64,000 nt of DNA from Glaciihabitans sp. (GTDB lineage Bacteria; Actinomycetota; Actinomycetes; Actinomycetales; Microbacteriaceae). Below the pieces are notes generated by a model. That model saw only the letters and a list, made by a program, of their open reading frames with translations, made no database searches and was not told the origin of the DNA. A program made the translations under genes and the position numbers. The DNA lies in the NCBI GenBank assembly GCA_025463785.1, contig JAODBD010000011.1, positions 220,045 through 284,044 on the forward strand, read 5' to 3'. Below are positions 8,317-17,469 of this stretch, piece after piece (within the stretch, counting starts at the first letter, position 1; each line of letters opens with the position of its first letter).

Positions 8317-9330
8317 TCAGAGAGCTACTTGCGTTCTGACCAGCATCTTCCCCGTGTTTGCGCCGTTCAGGAGCCCGTAGAAAGCATCGAGCGCGTTGTC
8401 GATGCCATCGACGATGGTCTCATCGCAGGCAAAGTCTCCCGAGGCGACGAGCGGCCCAACCTCTGCGGCAAATGCCTCGGCGTGCTGCCAATAGTTGATG
8501 ATCGTGAAGCCCTCCAGGCGCAGACCCTTGGTAGTGAGCATCCACAGGTTTCGCGGACCGGGCGGCATCTTTTCCTCGTTGTAGCTTGCAACGGAACCGC
8601 AGAGGGCGGCGCGGCCGCCATTGTTCATGGCATAGATCGCGGCCTCCAGGTGATCGCCACCCACGTTGTCGAAGTAGACGTCGATACCGTCTGGTGCTGC
8701 CTCGGCGAGTTGGCGTGCGATTTTGCCGTCCTTGTAGTTGAACCCGGCGTCGTAGCCGTATTTGGAGGTCAGGACGGCGATCTTCTCGACCGACCCGGCG
8801 CTGCCCACGACACGAGAGGCGCCGTGCAGCCTGGCCAACTGGCCAACGGCGGACCCGACGGCTCCTGCGGCTCCCGAAACGAACACGCTGTCGCCCTCCT
8901 TCATCCCGGCAATGACGAAGAGCCCGATCCACGCGGTGAGGCCCGGGACTCCCAGCGCGCCAAGATAGACGGATGTCGGCAGGCCGGCTATTTCCTGCCG
9001 CTTCGAGAACTCGACATTCGCGCCTTGTGCCACATCTCGCCAGCCGCGCATGTGCTCGACCAGATCGCCAACGGCCAGGTCGGCAGACCGAGACTCGATC
9101 ACCCGGCCGACGGCCCCGCCGAGCATGGTCTTGCCAAGCTCGAATGGCGGAATGTACGACTTCATGTCGTTCATTCGCCCACGCATATATGGGTCGACCG
9201 AGATGAAGTCGTTGGCAACTCGCACTTCGCCTTCCGCCAGCGGAGGAAGCTCGACCTCCTCATAGGAGAAATCGGCGGCCTTCGGCCATCCGATCGGCCG
9301 GCTGACGAGTTTCCACTGGTGGCTGATCAT
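8317..9330 (-). CDS. NADP-dependent zinc-free MDR oxidoreductase (CurA/PTGR-like)
   Basis: 337 aa. A medium-chain dehydrogenase/reductase of the leukotriene-B4 dehydrogenase/CurA group, which reduces the C=C bond of enones. The family-typical FISVDPYMRGRMND segment is near residue 45, and the dinucleotide loop is VFVSGAAGAVGSAVGQLA around residue 150. The cysteine ligands for catalytic zinc are absent, as expected for the group. AAAGGAG precedes the ATG. It is co-directional with its neighbours but separated by 27 bp from the PucR gene. The physiological substrate is unknown. Confidence 0.9.
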   Translation of the reverse strand: MISHQWKLVSRPIGWPKAADFSYEEVELPPLAEGEVRVANDFISVDPYMRGRMNDMKSYIPPFELGKTMLGGAVGRVIESRSADLAVGDLVEHMRGWRDVAQGANVEFSKRQEIAGLPTSVYLGALGVPGLTAWIGLFVIAGMKEGDSVFVSGAAGAVGSAVGQLARLHGASRVVGSAGSVEKIAVLTSKYGYDAGFNYKDGKIARQLAEAAPDGIDVYFDNVGGDHLEAAIYAMNNGGRAALCGSVASYNEEKMPPGPRNLWMLTTKGLRLEGFTIINYWQHAEAFAAEVGPLVASGDFACDETIVDGIDNALDAFYGLLNGANTGKMLVRTQVAL

Positions 9331-9357
9331 CGATCTCCTTTGATCGTCGCGGGCTGG

Positions 9358-10545
9358 TTATTTCTTGCGAACACCGTCTGGTTCGGCGATCGAGCCAACG
9401 ATTAGCGCCGACTGCAGAATGAGCGCTTCGCGTGCGCCTGTGGCATCCCATCCGATGACTTCGCTGATGCGCTTCAGGCGGTACCGAACCGTATTTGGGT
9501 GTACGAAGAGCTCGCGTGCAGTGGCCTCGAGCGATCGCCCATTGTCGAGGTAGCACCACAGCGTCGCGAGCAACTCGGTTGAGTGCGCCTGCAACGGCTT
9601 GTAAATGCGATTGATGAGCGTTGAGCGCGCGAGCGAGTCGCCGGCGAATGCGCGTTCGGGTAGCAGATCATCGGCGAGTGTCGGCCGCGGCGCGTTGCGC
9701 CACGAGCGTGCAACGGCGAAGCCGGCAAGCGCAGCTCGGGCACTCTTGGACGCGTCGACCAGCGTCGCGACTTCGTGACCGAGCACGAGGTGGCCGGGCC
9801 CGAACCCGGGCTCGAGCTGCTTGGCGATGTCAAGGAACGGCAGCGGAGCCTTGGCGTCTTCGCTCTCGGCGGGCGCGGGCTCGGCACGGCCGATGACGAG
9901 CACGAGTCGGTTACCCTGGACGCCGATCAGGACATCCGCGTCGAGGTGGCGGGCGGTGCGCCGAAGTTGGTCGACATCCAGAACCCGCGGCGTGGTGCCG
10001 ACGAGCACACAGACTTCGCCGTGGCCGTTCCAGCCGAGGGCGGCGATCCGCGAAGGGAGTTCGTTGTCGTATTCACCGCTCAGGATCGAGTCGACGACGA
10101 GGGCTTCGAGACGGGCATCCCACAGGCCTCGCGCTTCTGCTGCGCGTGCGTAGACGTCGGCTGCCGCGAAGGCGATCTCGCGGGAATACAGGAGGATGGC
10201 CTCGCGCAGTACGTCGTCGGCCGAGGTGACCCGCTGCTCGACGACCTCGACCGTGATGCGAATGAGCTGCAGAGTCTGTTGGAGGGAAACCGACCGCAGA
10301 AGCTCGCGCGGCGCGGCCCCGAATACGTCCGCGGCGATCCAGGGCGTCGAGGTGGGATCCTCGAACCAGCTGATGAACGACGTGATGCCCGCCTGCGCGA
10401 CGAGGCCGACCGCCGACCGCCGCCCCGGTGGCATGTCGCCATACCAGGGCAGCGTGTCTTCGAGTCGTTTCAGCGTGGCCGTCGACAACTCACCAGAAAT
10501 GGTGCGCAGCCATGCCAGCGTCTGTGCCTTCGTCTTGGCGGCCAC
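9358..10545 (-). CDS. PucR-family transcriptional regulator, probable FasR-type activator of FAS-II
   Basis: 395 aa. The C-terminal PucR helix-turn-helix is clear (LLATLWCYLDNGRSLEATAR, FVHPNTVRYRLKRISEVIG). It is preceded by a GGDEF-like/central PucR region. In Streptomyces the PucR-type FasR, encoded next to fabD, activates fabD-fabH-acpP-fabF, and this protein and its position between aceE and the fab genes fit that model. Here two unrelated genes lie between it and fabD. The regulatory role is inferred from family and neighbourhood. It starts 7 bp downstream of the aceE stop codon. Confidence 0.85.
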   Translation of the reverse strand: MAAKTKAQTLAWLRTISGELSTATLKRLEDTLPWYGDMPPGRRSAVGLVAQAGITSFISWFEDPTSTPWIAADVFGAAPRELLRSVSLQQTLQLIRITVEVVEQRVTSADDVLREAILLYSREIAFAAADVYARAAEARGLWDARLEALVVDSILSGEYDNELPSRIAALGWNGHGEVCVLVGTTPRVLDVDQLRRTARHLDADVLIGVQGNRLVLVIGRAEPAPAESEDAKAPLPFLDIAKQLEPGFGPGHLVLGHEVATLVDASKSARAALAGFAVARSWRNAPRPTLADDLLPERAFAGDSLARSTLINRIYKPLQAHSTELLATLWCYLDNGRSLEATARELFVHPNTVRYRLKRISEVIGWDATGAREALILQSALIVGSIAEPDGVRKK

Positions 10546-10551
10546 GGCGGA

Positions 10552-13278
10552 CTAGCTCTCGCCCCCCGCAGAGCCCGTGGTGCCCGCGGTCACGTCGTGC
10601 AGTCGGTACTTCTCGATCGCAGCACCCACCACCAGACGATCGATCTCACCGCGCTTGGCGAGCGATTCGAGAGTGCGAACAACAAGCGATGGTCCATCGA
10701 TCTTGAAGTAGCGACGTGCCGCTGCGCGGGTATCGGAGAAGCCGAAGTTGTCGGCGCCCAGCGTCGCAAAGTCGCCGGGAACGAACTGACGAATCTGGTC
10801 GGGCACTGCGTGCATGAAGTCGGTAACCGCGACGAACGGCCCCTGCGCGTTCTGCAGCTTGCGCGTGACGTAGGGGATCTCCGGCTCGTTGTACGGGTTC
10901 AGGAAGTTCGTCTCGTCAGCCTTGAGGCCGTCGCGCCGAAGCTCCGTCCACGACGTGACACTCCACACATCCGCGGAGACTCCCCAGTCGCGAGCCAGCA
11001 GCTCCTGTGCTTCCAGAGCCCAGGGCACCGCAACCCCCGATGCGAGCAGCTGAGCTTTCGGGCCAACCGGCGCGCCCTCCGAGAGCCGATAGATGCCGCG
11101 GATGATGCCCTCGACATCCAAATTCTCGGGCTCGGCCGGTTGCACGATCGGCTCGTTGTACACCGTGAGGTAATACATGACGTTGGGGTCTGGATGTTGC
11201 CCGCCGTACATGCGCTCAAGCCCCGACTTCACGATGTGGCCGAGCTCGTACCCGTAGGCAGCGTCGTACGCGACAACCGCCGGGTTCGTGGATGCCAGCA
11301 GGATCGAGTGGCCGTCGGCGTGCTGCAGGCCCTCGCCGGTCAGCGTCGTGCGGCCGGCGGTCGCACCGACGATGAATCCGCGCGCCATCTGGTCGCCGGC
11401 AGCCCACATCGCGTCGCCGGTGCGCTGGAAGCCGAACATCGAGTAGAAGACGTAGACCGGGATCAGCGGCTCACCGTGCGTCGCATACGACGTCCCGACG
11501 CCCGTGAACGCGGCGAATCCGCCCGCCTCATTGATGCCGACGTGGAGGATCGCTCCCTGGGGGCTCTCCTTGTACGCGAGCAGAAGTTCGCGGTCGACCG
11601 ACGTGTAGTGCTGCCCATTCGGGTTGTAGATCTTGGAGGTCGGGAAGTAGGCGTCCATTCCGAAGGTGCGCGCCTCATCCGGGATGATCGGCACAACGCG
11701 GTTGCCAAAGTTCGGCGCCTTCAGGAGGTCTTTCAGCAGGCGAGCGAACGCCATTGTGGTGGCGATCTCCTGCTTGCCTGAGCCCTTGCGAGCGATGGCG
11801 TACGAGGCATCGTCGGGCAGCGTGAGCTGCGTGTACTTCGACCTGCGCTCCGGAACATACCCGCCGAGTGCGCGGCGTCGCTCCTGCAGATACTGGATGG
11901 CCTCGTCGCCCTCGCCCGGGTGGTAGTAGGGCGGCATGTAGGGGTTCTCCTCGAGCACGGCATCCGTGATCGGGATCTGCATCGCGTCGCGGAACTGTTT
12001 GAGGTCGGGCAGCGACAGCTTCTTCATCTGATGCGTCGCGTTGCGGCCTTCGAACGATGCGCCGAGCCCGTAGCCCTTGATGGTCTTCGCGAGGATCACC
12101 GTCGGCTGGCCCTTGTGCTCTGACGCGGCCTTGAACGCGGCGTACACCTTGCGGTAGTCGTGACCGCCGCGCTTCAGGTGCCAAAGCTGGTCGTCTGTCA
12201 TGTCTTTGACCAGGTCGGCGACGACCGGGTCGCGGCCGAAGAAGTTCTCGCGAACGTAAGCGCCGCTTTCGGCCTTGTAGGTCTGGTAGTCGCCATCCGG
12301 TGTGCGGTTCATCAGGTTGACCAGAGCGCCGCTGGTGTCGCGCCTCAGCAGGTCGTCCCACTCGCGGCCCCAGATGACCTTGATGACATTCCAGCCGGCG
12401 CCACGGAAGAAGCTTTCGAGCTCCTGGATGATCTTGCCGTTACCGCGAACCGGGCCATCGAGACGCTGCAGGTTGCAATTGATGACGAAATTGAGGTTGT
12501 CGAGGCCATCGTTCGCGGCAAGCTGGAGAGCGCCGCGGCTTTCGACCTCATCCATTTCGCCGTCGCCGAGGAACGCCCACACCTGTGAGTCGCCGACATC
12601 CTTGATGCCGCGATTCGTGAGATATCGGTTGAGCTGTGCCTGGTAGATGGCGTTGATCGGGCCGAGTCCCATCGAGACCGTCGGGAACTGCCAGAAGTCA
12701 GGCATGAGCCTCGGGTGGGGGTAGGACGACAACCCGCCGGCGGGATGCGACTTTTCCTGGCGGAATCCATCGAGCTGCTCAGTGCCGAGACGACCCTCGA
12801 GAAACGCGCGAGCGTACATGCCGGGGGAGGCGTGGCCCTGATAGAAAATCTGGTCGCCGCCGCCGGGATGATTCTGGCCGCGGAAGAAGTGGTTGTGACC
12901 GACCTCATAGAGGGCAGCGGATGAGGCATAGGTCGAGATGTGGCCGCCGACGGCAATGCCGGGCCGCTGCGCTCGGTGCACGGTGATGGCCGCATTCCAG
13001 CGAAGCCAGGCGCGGTAGCGGCGCTCGATCTCTTCGTTGCCGGGGAAGGCTGGCTCGTTCTCCGGTGCGATGGTGTTGATGTAGTCGGTGGTTGGCACCA
13101 TGGGAACGCCGAGATGAAGGTCTTTCGATCTCTTCAGCAGGCTGAGCATGATCTCACGACCACGCTCGTGACCCTGTGCAGCAACGACAGCGTCAAGCGA
13201 ATCGTTCCACTCGGCGGTTTCTTCAGGGTCCCTGTCGGTGTGATTCACCGAGTACGGGTCCTGATCATTTACCGTCAC
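10552..13278 (-). CDS. aceE: pyruvate dehydrogenase E1 component, homodimeric
   Basis: 908 aa, full length for the single-chain AceE type used by actinobacteria and enterics. It decarboxylates pyruvate with thiamine diphosphate and passes the acetyl group to lipoylated E2. The ThDP signature begins [18 protein letters not shown] and continues to [19 protein letters not shown]; the C-terminal transketolase-like domain has [15 protein letters not shown]. The GTG start has a GGAAGAGG ribosome site. It is divergent from the peroxiredoxin gene. The E2 and E3 genes are not in the window, but lipA/lipB are. Confidence 0.97.
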   Translation of the reverse strand: MTVNDQDPYSVNHTDRDPEETAEWNDSLDAVVAAQGHERGREIMLSLLKRSKDLHLGVPMVPTTDYINTIAPENEPAFPGNEEIERRYRAWLRWNAAITVHRAQRPGIAVGGHISTYASSAALYEVGHNHFFRGQNHPGGGDQIFYQGHASPGMYARAFLEGRLGTEQLDGFRQEKSHPAGGLSSYPHPRLMPDFWQFPTVSMGLGPINAIYQAQLNRYLTNRGIKDVGDSQVWAFLGDGEMDEVESRGALQLAANDGLDNLNFVINCNLQRLDGPVRGNGKIIQELESFFRGAGWNVIKVIWGREWDDLLRRDTSGALVNLMNRTPDGDYQTYKAESGAYVRENFFGRDPVVADLVKDMTDDQLWHLKRGGHDYRKVYAAFKAASEHKGQPTVILAKTIKGYGLGASFEGRNATHQMKKLSLPDLKQFRDAMQIPITDAVLEENPYMPPYYHPGEGDEAIQYLQERRRALGGYVPERRSKYTQLTLPDDASYAIARKGSGKQEIATTMAFARLLKDLLKAPNFGNRVVPIIPDEARTFGMDAYFPTSKIYNPNGQHYTSVDRELLLAYKESPQGAILHVGINEAGGFAAFTGVGTSYATHGEPLIPVYVFYSMFGFQRTGDAMWAAGDQMARGFIVGATAGRTTLTGEGLQHADGHSILLASTNPAVVAYDAAYGYELGHIVKSGLERMYGGQHPDPNVMYYLTVYNEPIVQPAEPENLDVEGIIRGIYRLSEGAPVGPKAQLLASGVAVPWALEAQELLARDWGVSADVWSVTSWTELRRDGLKADETNFLNPYNEPEIPYVTRKLQNAQGPFVAVTDFMHAVPDQIRQFVPGDFATLGADNFGFSDTRAAARRYFKIDGPSLVVRTLESLAKRGEIDRLVVGAAIEKYRLHDVTAGTTGSAGGES

Positions 13279-13471
13279 GTTGACCTCTTCCTGGTAGAGA
13301 CAGTCGGCGAAGGATCGAGCTCGGCAGTCGGGTTACGACTTTGGAGGTTTCGACCAGCCCGATCAATTCTAGGTGTCGGTTTCGTCATCCGCTGCGCGCG
13401 TCCGCGCCTCGGCGTACCATTGTCGGTTGTGGCGTTCGGAACATAGTTGTCCGACGCGAAAGGATTCCCTA

Positions 13472-13945
13472 ATGGCTCTGGTGAACGACACCCAGGCACC
13501 CGATTTTGAACTCGCGAACCAGTTCGGCGAGCGGATTCGTCTCAAGGATTTTGCGGGTAAGAAGCCCGTAGCACTCGTGTTTTTCCCGCTTGCGTTCTCG
13601 AGCACGTGCACGAGCGAACTGTGCACTCTGCGCGACAACCTCGACCTGTTCAAGCAGAACGGCGTTGAGCTGATCGGCATTTCCGTTGACTCGAAGGCCA
13701 CGCTCCGAGCGTGGGCCGAGAGCCAGGGCTACGATTTCACGCTGCTGGCCGACTTCTGGCCGCATGGCGCCGTCGCCAAGGAGTATGGCGTGTTCATCGA
13801 AGAGAAAGGCTTCGCGAATCGCGCGACCTTCATCATCGACGCGCGCGGCATCATTCGGGCGAGCTTCGTCACAGCCCCAGGGCAGCCAAGATCCATCGAG
13901 GAGTATCGCCTCGCACTCGATGCGGTTCTACCCGCGCGGGTTTAA
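13472..13945 (+). CDS. peroxiredoxin (AhpE/BCP-like)
   Basis: 157 aa from the ATG at 13472, chosen for the AAAGGA ribosome site 8 nt upstream and the family-typical opening ALVNDTQAPDFELANQFGE. The peroxidatic cysteine lies in PLAFSSTCTSEL, a TxxC-type motif with a conserved Arg further on. It reduces hydroperoxides in the cytoplasm. A second Cys four residues on (ELCTLRD) could resolve the disulfide. It overlaps the convergent DUF1003 gene by 4 bp at their stop codons. Confidence 0.92.
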   Translation: MALVNDTQAPDFELANQFGERIRLKDFAGKKPVALVFFPLAFSSTCTSELCTLRDNLDLFKQNGVELIGISVDSKATLRAWAESQGYDFTLLADFWPHGAVAKEYGVFIEEKGFANRATFIIDARGIIRASFVTAPGQPRSIEEYRLALDAVLPARV

Positions 13946-14460
13946 CTCGCTTGTGCCGCTGCTTTACTTACCGGCTTCGCGGCGGGTTTCACATCGGTCT
14001 TCAGCACCTGAATAATTTCGCAGAGTTCCTTGAGCATGACGATTTGCTCCTGGTTGATCTTCATGAGCGCTTCGATGTCGGTCTTCGCGGCGACATTGGT
14101 CGTGTAGTCGTGCTCCGCGAGAGCGGCGGCAATGGCATCCTGTCGCTTCGCTGCGATCAGCAGGATTGCGCCTTGCAGCCCCGCCAACATGCTGAGGAAC
14201 AGGTTCAGCAGAATGAACGGATACTTATCCCACGCGAGGGGCAGCGACAGGTTTAGCGCGGCCCAAACCAGCATGAAAGCGACGAAACCGCCGACAAATC
14301 GCCAGCTGCCCATGAAGTTGCGCATTCTGTCGGCCGCGCGTTCGCCCTGGGTGAGGTGTTGCTTCTGAGAGGCATGCCAGTTTCGGATCTCCCGATTGGC
14401 CGCCTTGGTGCCGGTACCGGTACCGGCATTGGTCTTCGCGGCAGCTTTGATTGTCGTCAT
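13942..14460 (-). CDS. DUF1003 membrane protein
   Basis: 172 aa. Two transmembrane helices (about residues 52-72 and 80-103) carry the DUF1003 core: FMGSWRFVGGFVAFMLVWAA, WDKYPFILLNLFLSMLAG, then ILLIAAKRQD. The N-terminus is Thr/Ala/Gly-rich and probably disordered. The C-terminus is a cytoplasmic coiled-coil-like helix. Molecular function is unknown for the family. It lies 23 bp after the next upstream membrane-protein gene, suggesting one transcript. Confidence 0.88.
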   Translation of the reverse strand: MTTIKAAAKTNAGTGTGTKAANREIRNWHASQKQHLTQGERAADRMRNFMGSWRFVGGFVAFMLVWAALNLSLPLAWDKYPFILLNLFLSMLAGLQGAILLIAAKRQDAIAAALAEHDYTTNVAAKTDIEALMKINQEQIVMLKELCEIIQVLKTDVKPAAKPVSKAAAQAS

Positions 14461-14483
14461 TTCCGAAGTGTATGGCGCTGTGG

Positions 14484-15143
14484 CTAGTGCAGGATGTTGA
14501 CCGCGCGCGAGATCACCAGCGCGAGCAGCACGAAGCCCGTGAGCGCCTGATAACCCATGAGAGCCTTTGCGCGCTTGGTCATTGGCATGACATCCGTCGC
14601 GCTGAACGCCATCTGGTTTGACAGCGAGAAGTAGAAGTAGTCGAAGAACTCGGGCTCCCAGTACTTGTTGCCGGGCGCCCCGTCGTGCTGGGGGAAGCGG
14701 AAGTCCATGTCGCGGGTCTCGCGCGTGTCCTGTACCCGTCGTTTGAATGGGCCGCCCAGGTCGAGCTCCCAGTAGACGAGCGAGAAAGCGATGACGTTCA
14801 ACCCCCAGACGACGGCGGCGGTGAGGAGAACATCGGTCCCGGTGATGTTGCCGGCGATCAGATCGCGGATGACGTAGATCACCGTCACCTGGTTCACCAC
14901 CGTCAGGACGACCGCGAGCGCGATCGCCATCCAGCGTGACCAGGCGCGCTCCTTCACGAGCCGCCTGGGATTCAGGATGACCAGCGGAACGAACATGAGA
15001 ATGCCGACTGCTGGCACAATCCAGACGGGCAGGGGCTGCACTCGCTGCGGCAGAAACAGATACCCAACTAGAGCGATGAGGATGGCGATCCCGACCGTGA
15101 ATCGATGTTCCGGCTGGCGCTTGGGCGTCTGGTCAGAACTCAT
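14484..15143 (-). CDS. integral membrane protein, DUF1345-like
   Basis: 219 aa from the ATG at 15143. About five hydrophobic helices are visible, two near the N-terminus, two centrally and one at the C-terminus. Near the end, FFDYFYFSLSNQMAFSATDV is reminiscent of the pore-like region of DUF1345 proteins and two-helix ion channels. Family assignment is from pattern memory and moderate. It probably shares a transcript with the DUF1003 gene. An earlier in-frame start at 15185 exists but runs close to tRNA-Val and is less likely. Confidence 0.7.
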   Translation of the reverse strand: MSSDQTPKRQPEHRFTVGIAILIALVGYLFLPQRVQPLPVWIVPAVGILMFVPLVILNPRRLVKERAWSRWMAIALAVVLTVVNQVTVIYVIRDLIAGNITGTDVLLTAAVVWGLNVIAFSLVYWELDLGGPFKRRVQDTRETRDMDFRFPQHDGAPGNKYWEPEFFDYFYFSLSNQMAFSATDVMPMTKRAKALMGYQALTGFVLLALVISRAVNILH

Positions 15144-15194
15144 GATCGGAGTGTATGCCTGTATATTTGTGGAGCGTTGTCCCACGCGGGCAGC

Positions 15195-15270
15195 GGGCCT
15201 TTAGCTCAGTTGGTAGAGCGCCACGTTTACACCGTGGATGTCATCGGTTCGAGCCCGGTAGGGCCCACCA
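15195..15270 (+). tRNA. tRNA-Val (anticodon UAC)
   Basis: A complete 76-nt cloverleaf: acceptor GGGCCTT pairs with AGGGCCC (T-G and T-A at the inner end). The D-arm has AGCTCAGTTGG, the anticodon stem CCACG/CGTGG encloses TTTACAC (anticodon TAC), and the T-arm has GGTTCGAGCC. CCA is encoded at the 3' end (15268-15270). Its 3' half is overlapped antisense by the next gene, the usual picture at a tRNA integration site. Confidence 0.97.
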
Positions 15271-16024
15271 TGTAGTCGCTCGCAGAAAGTGCGACCTCTT
15301 CAGCGCTGCCGACGACCGTGGGAAGAAGCCATGCACTTGAGTGCACAGCGCCAGAAGTCACGCTCCATTCGAAGCTGTGACCGGGGAAGTATCGCGTCGC
15401 AGCATCTGTGGCGTTGAAAGCCACCGTTTCATCGAGGCCATTGAAGTTGAGCGAATAGGTGTAGGTGTCAGCCTCCTTTCGTTTGGTGAGGACGAAGCCG
15501 TTCTCCTCCAACAGTCCTTTCGCCTCGTCCATCGCTTCCCTGATCTCGGCCAGCCGTGCTGCCGGCATATCTGCGCCGAACTTCAAAGCAGTCGAGTGTG
15601 TGCCCTCGATGGCTTCCAATTGGAAGGCTGCCATTCGAAGGACTGTTTTGACGGGGGAAACTGTTGCGTCCATTAGGTAACAGAAGCGCAGGCTCGATTC
15701 GATCCGGCCACGCTCCAATGTCATCGCGCTCGCCATCAGATTCTGCTCGCTCCCAAGGAGCACTTGAATCGCCTGAGCGTGATCGTCAGCAGCGTTCAAG
15801 AGGCGTATTGCATCATCGAGACCGCAGTCCATCACGAGCGACAGGATGTTCACGTCTGATCTCGCCTGCGCCCAGTTCCACCATTTGCGGCGCCCCGATG
15901 TTGGCGGAGCTTCGGCGTACGGTACTGCGACTGCGGCGCCAACGACCGTTCTCAAATCGCGCCGCTGCTGTCGAATGAGATCAACACACAATTTGGAGAA
16001 CTCCTGCGGGCTGTCAGCCTTCAT
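15227..16024 (-). CDS. hypothetical helical protein ending antisense within tRNA-Val
   Basis: 265 aa, no confident family. Mostly amphipathic helices; HSFEWSVTSGAVHSSAWLL near the C-terminus recalls DUF5677-type proteins, a weak resemblance. The last 44 bp lie inside tRNA-Val, so the C-terminal residues GPTGLEPMTSTV are simply the tRNA read on the other strand. That ending is common for genes delivered at tRNA sites by integrating elements, though usually the gene is an integrase and here it is not. The ATG follows a -10-like CAAACT by 6 nt, suggesting a leaderless mRNA. Confidence 0.75.
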   Translation of the reverse strand: MKADSPQEFSKLCVDLIRQQRRDLRTVVGAAVAVPYAEAPPTSGRRKWWNWAQARSDVNILSLVMDCGLDDAIRLLNAADDHAQAIQVLLGSEQNLMASAMTLERGRIESSLRFCYLMDATVSPVKTVLRMAAFQLEAIEGTHSTALKFGADMPAARLAEIREAMDEAKGLLEENGFVLTKRKEADTYTYSLNFNGLDETVAFNATDAATRYFPGHSFEWSVTSGAVHSSAWLLPTVVGSAEEVALSASDYMVGPTGLEPMTSTV

Positions 16025-16081
16025 GTGAACAGTTTGAGCCCTTGCATCGACAGGTCATCGTTTGATTCGGATCGCGTCGAG

Positions 16082-16117
16082 TAAAAATGCCCCCACCTCG
16101 ACAAGCGAGATGGGGGC
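16082..16117 (-). terminator. terminator after the DUF3846 gene
   Basis: On the minus strand GCCCCCATCTCG pairs with CGAGGTGGGGGC around CTTGT, followed by ATTTTTA. It begins 11 bp past the DUF3846 stop codon. Confidence 0.85.
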
Positions 16118-16127
16118 GGGCGTCAGC

Positions 16128-16606
16128 TCACGTCGGCTGAACTCGGACCGGTCGGGCGAACAACTCCATCACCTTCACCGCATGGATCGCGGCTTCGAAG
16201 TAGTCCGTGAAGTGCTCCTCGAGATCCAGCCAACTGCTCGTTCTCGCCGTAACACCTACTTGAACTTTGAATCGCCTGGTCTTCATGACCAATTGCGTGA
16301 AGTCCGCTGGGACGTCCGTGGCGAAATTCCGTCCGAGCGACCCGACGACGACCACATCGCCAACGATGGTGTCGTTCCCACTGGTCTCGGGCTGCAGGAG
16401 CCACCACAGCGCCGTAGCGCGCCGGTTGACCGGCAGGCGGTGGGCTTTGCCGGTCATGCTGGCGTAGATGAGCAAGTTCGAGCGGCGAAGGTAGATGTGT
16501 TCTCTACTGGACCGCCGACAGCGGTTTGATAGTCGTTGACCGTGACCAGTTCGGTCTTTGTGAGTGGCTGGGTTTTGAGGTGCGGGATGACGATGCACGC
16601 GGTCAT
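16128..16606 (-). pseudogene. DUF3846-family gene split by a frameshift
   Basis: The ATG at 16606 (GAAAGG ribosome site) opens TACIVIPHLKTQPLTK...NDYQTAVGG, the start of a DUF3846 protein, but that frame stops at 16454. The family's remaining part (LLIYASMTGKAHRLPVNRRA, ATALWWLLQ, GDVVVVG) continues in another frame to 16128. The switch falls near 16490. DUF3846 proteins are typical of actinobacterial phages and plasmids. The intact terminator downstream suggests recent breakage, programmed frameshifting, or a base error. Confidence 0.8.
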
Positions 16607-16772
16607 CGGTTGTGCCTTTCGGATCGTGGGTGTTTTCTCGAGCCAAGTCGGCTGGAGATTCACACCCGCGATCTCAAAGAGCGCGATGCCGCTTTGCGTG
16701 GTGAAGTTCGCGGCGACCAACTTCGGGGGAGTGCGCACTGCACTCACCCCGAAGCGGACGTCGCGGGTGCCC

Positions 16773-17150
16773 TCAGATCCTCGGTCTGGCAGGATCACCC
16801 AATTGCGTCGACGAGCTCCCGCCTTTCGGAGGAGCCGCCGCGCCCTTGGCCGTCCCACTCTTCGCAGTCGGCACGTCGAAGATCGCCGCGATGGCGCCGC
16901 GCTTGGTGGCCGCTTCGCGTTCGATCTGCGCCTTGACCGCATCGGCCCGCTGAAGCAATTTGGGATCGGACTTACTGCGTCCGATCCAGAACTCCAGTGC
17001 CTCGCGGACCTCTTCGGTGACGGAGCGGTCGTTCAGCTGGGCGATGAGATCCAGCTGGGCGCGGGTGCCTTCGGTCATGCGGACCGATAGCGGACGAACT
17101 TCGGCGCTTGGAACGTCGGACGATCCTGGGCGCGGTGTGGTGTCGCTCAT
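16773..17150 (-). CDS. ribbon-helix-helix-like DNA-binding protein
   Basis: 125 aa from the ATG at 17150, which has a strong AAGGAGGAAG site. Residues 17-60 (VRPLSVRMTEGTRAQLDLIA, SVTEEVREALEFWIGRSK) fit a CopG/Arc-like ribbon-helix-helix. The C-terminal tail is Ala/Gly/Lys-rich and probably disordered. Such proteins are common beside DUF3846 genes on plasmids and integrative elements, where they act in copy control, partition or antitoxin roles. The exact role is not determinable. It lies 166 bp upstream of the DUF3846 gene on the same strand. Confidence 0.7.
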   Translation of the reverse strand: MSDTTPRPGSSDVPSAEVRPLSVRMTEGTRAQLDLIAQLNDRSVTEEVREALEFWIGRSKSDPKLLQRADAVKAQIEREAATKRGAIAAIFDVPTAKSGTAKGAAAPPKGGSSSTQLGDPARPRI

Positions 17151-17469
17151 GGTGAGCTTCCTCCTTGGTGTGGTGCGGCTGGTAAATCCGGAGTGGATTT
17201 CCCTACTTTGAGCCGCAGACCACCAAGGAGGTGTCCAGGGTGCCGAGTGCACGAAGCGCTCAAGGCACTGATCGAGTTAAGCGCAGGTGGGAAGTGGGGT
17301 CAATCCGCCGATCGTCAAAGTATCTATTTGTGACGGCAATCAGGAGGATGAAGTACCGCGAGGAATGACTCGACCCCACGAACGATAATTGGAGGCGGTC
17401 CTTCCTAACAAATGATCGTGGTAAATGTCACCACCATTGCGGGTGGTGCAACCGGGGATTTCCTTTCAC

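Noticed and set aside
7375..9405. 676-codon plus-strand open frame
   Set aside because: It lies antisense to the amidohydrolase and MDR genes, both with strong family motifs; its residues show no domain and the composition of a G+C-driven shadow frame.
9775..11781. 668-codon plus-strand open frame
   Set aside because: Antisense to the PucR regulator and aceE; no motif and no ribosome site.
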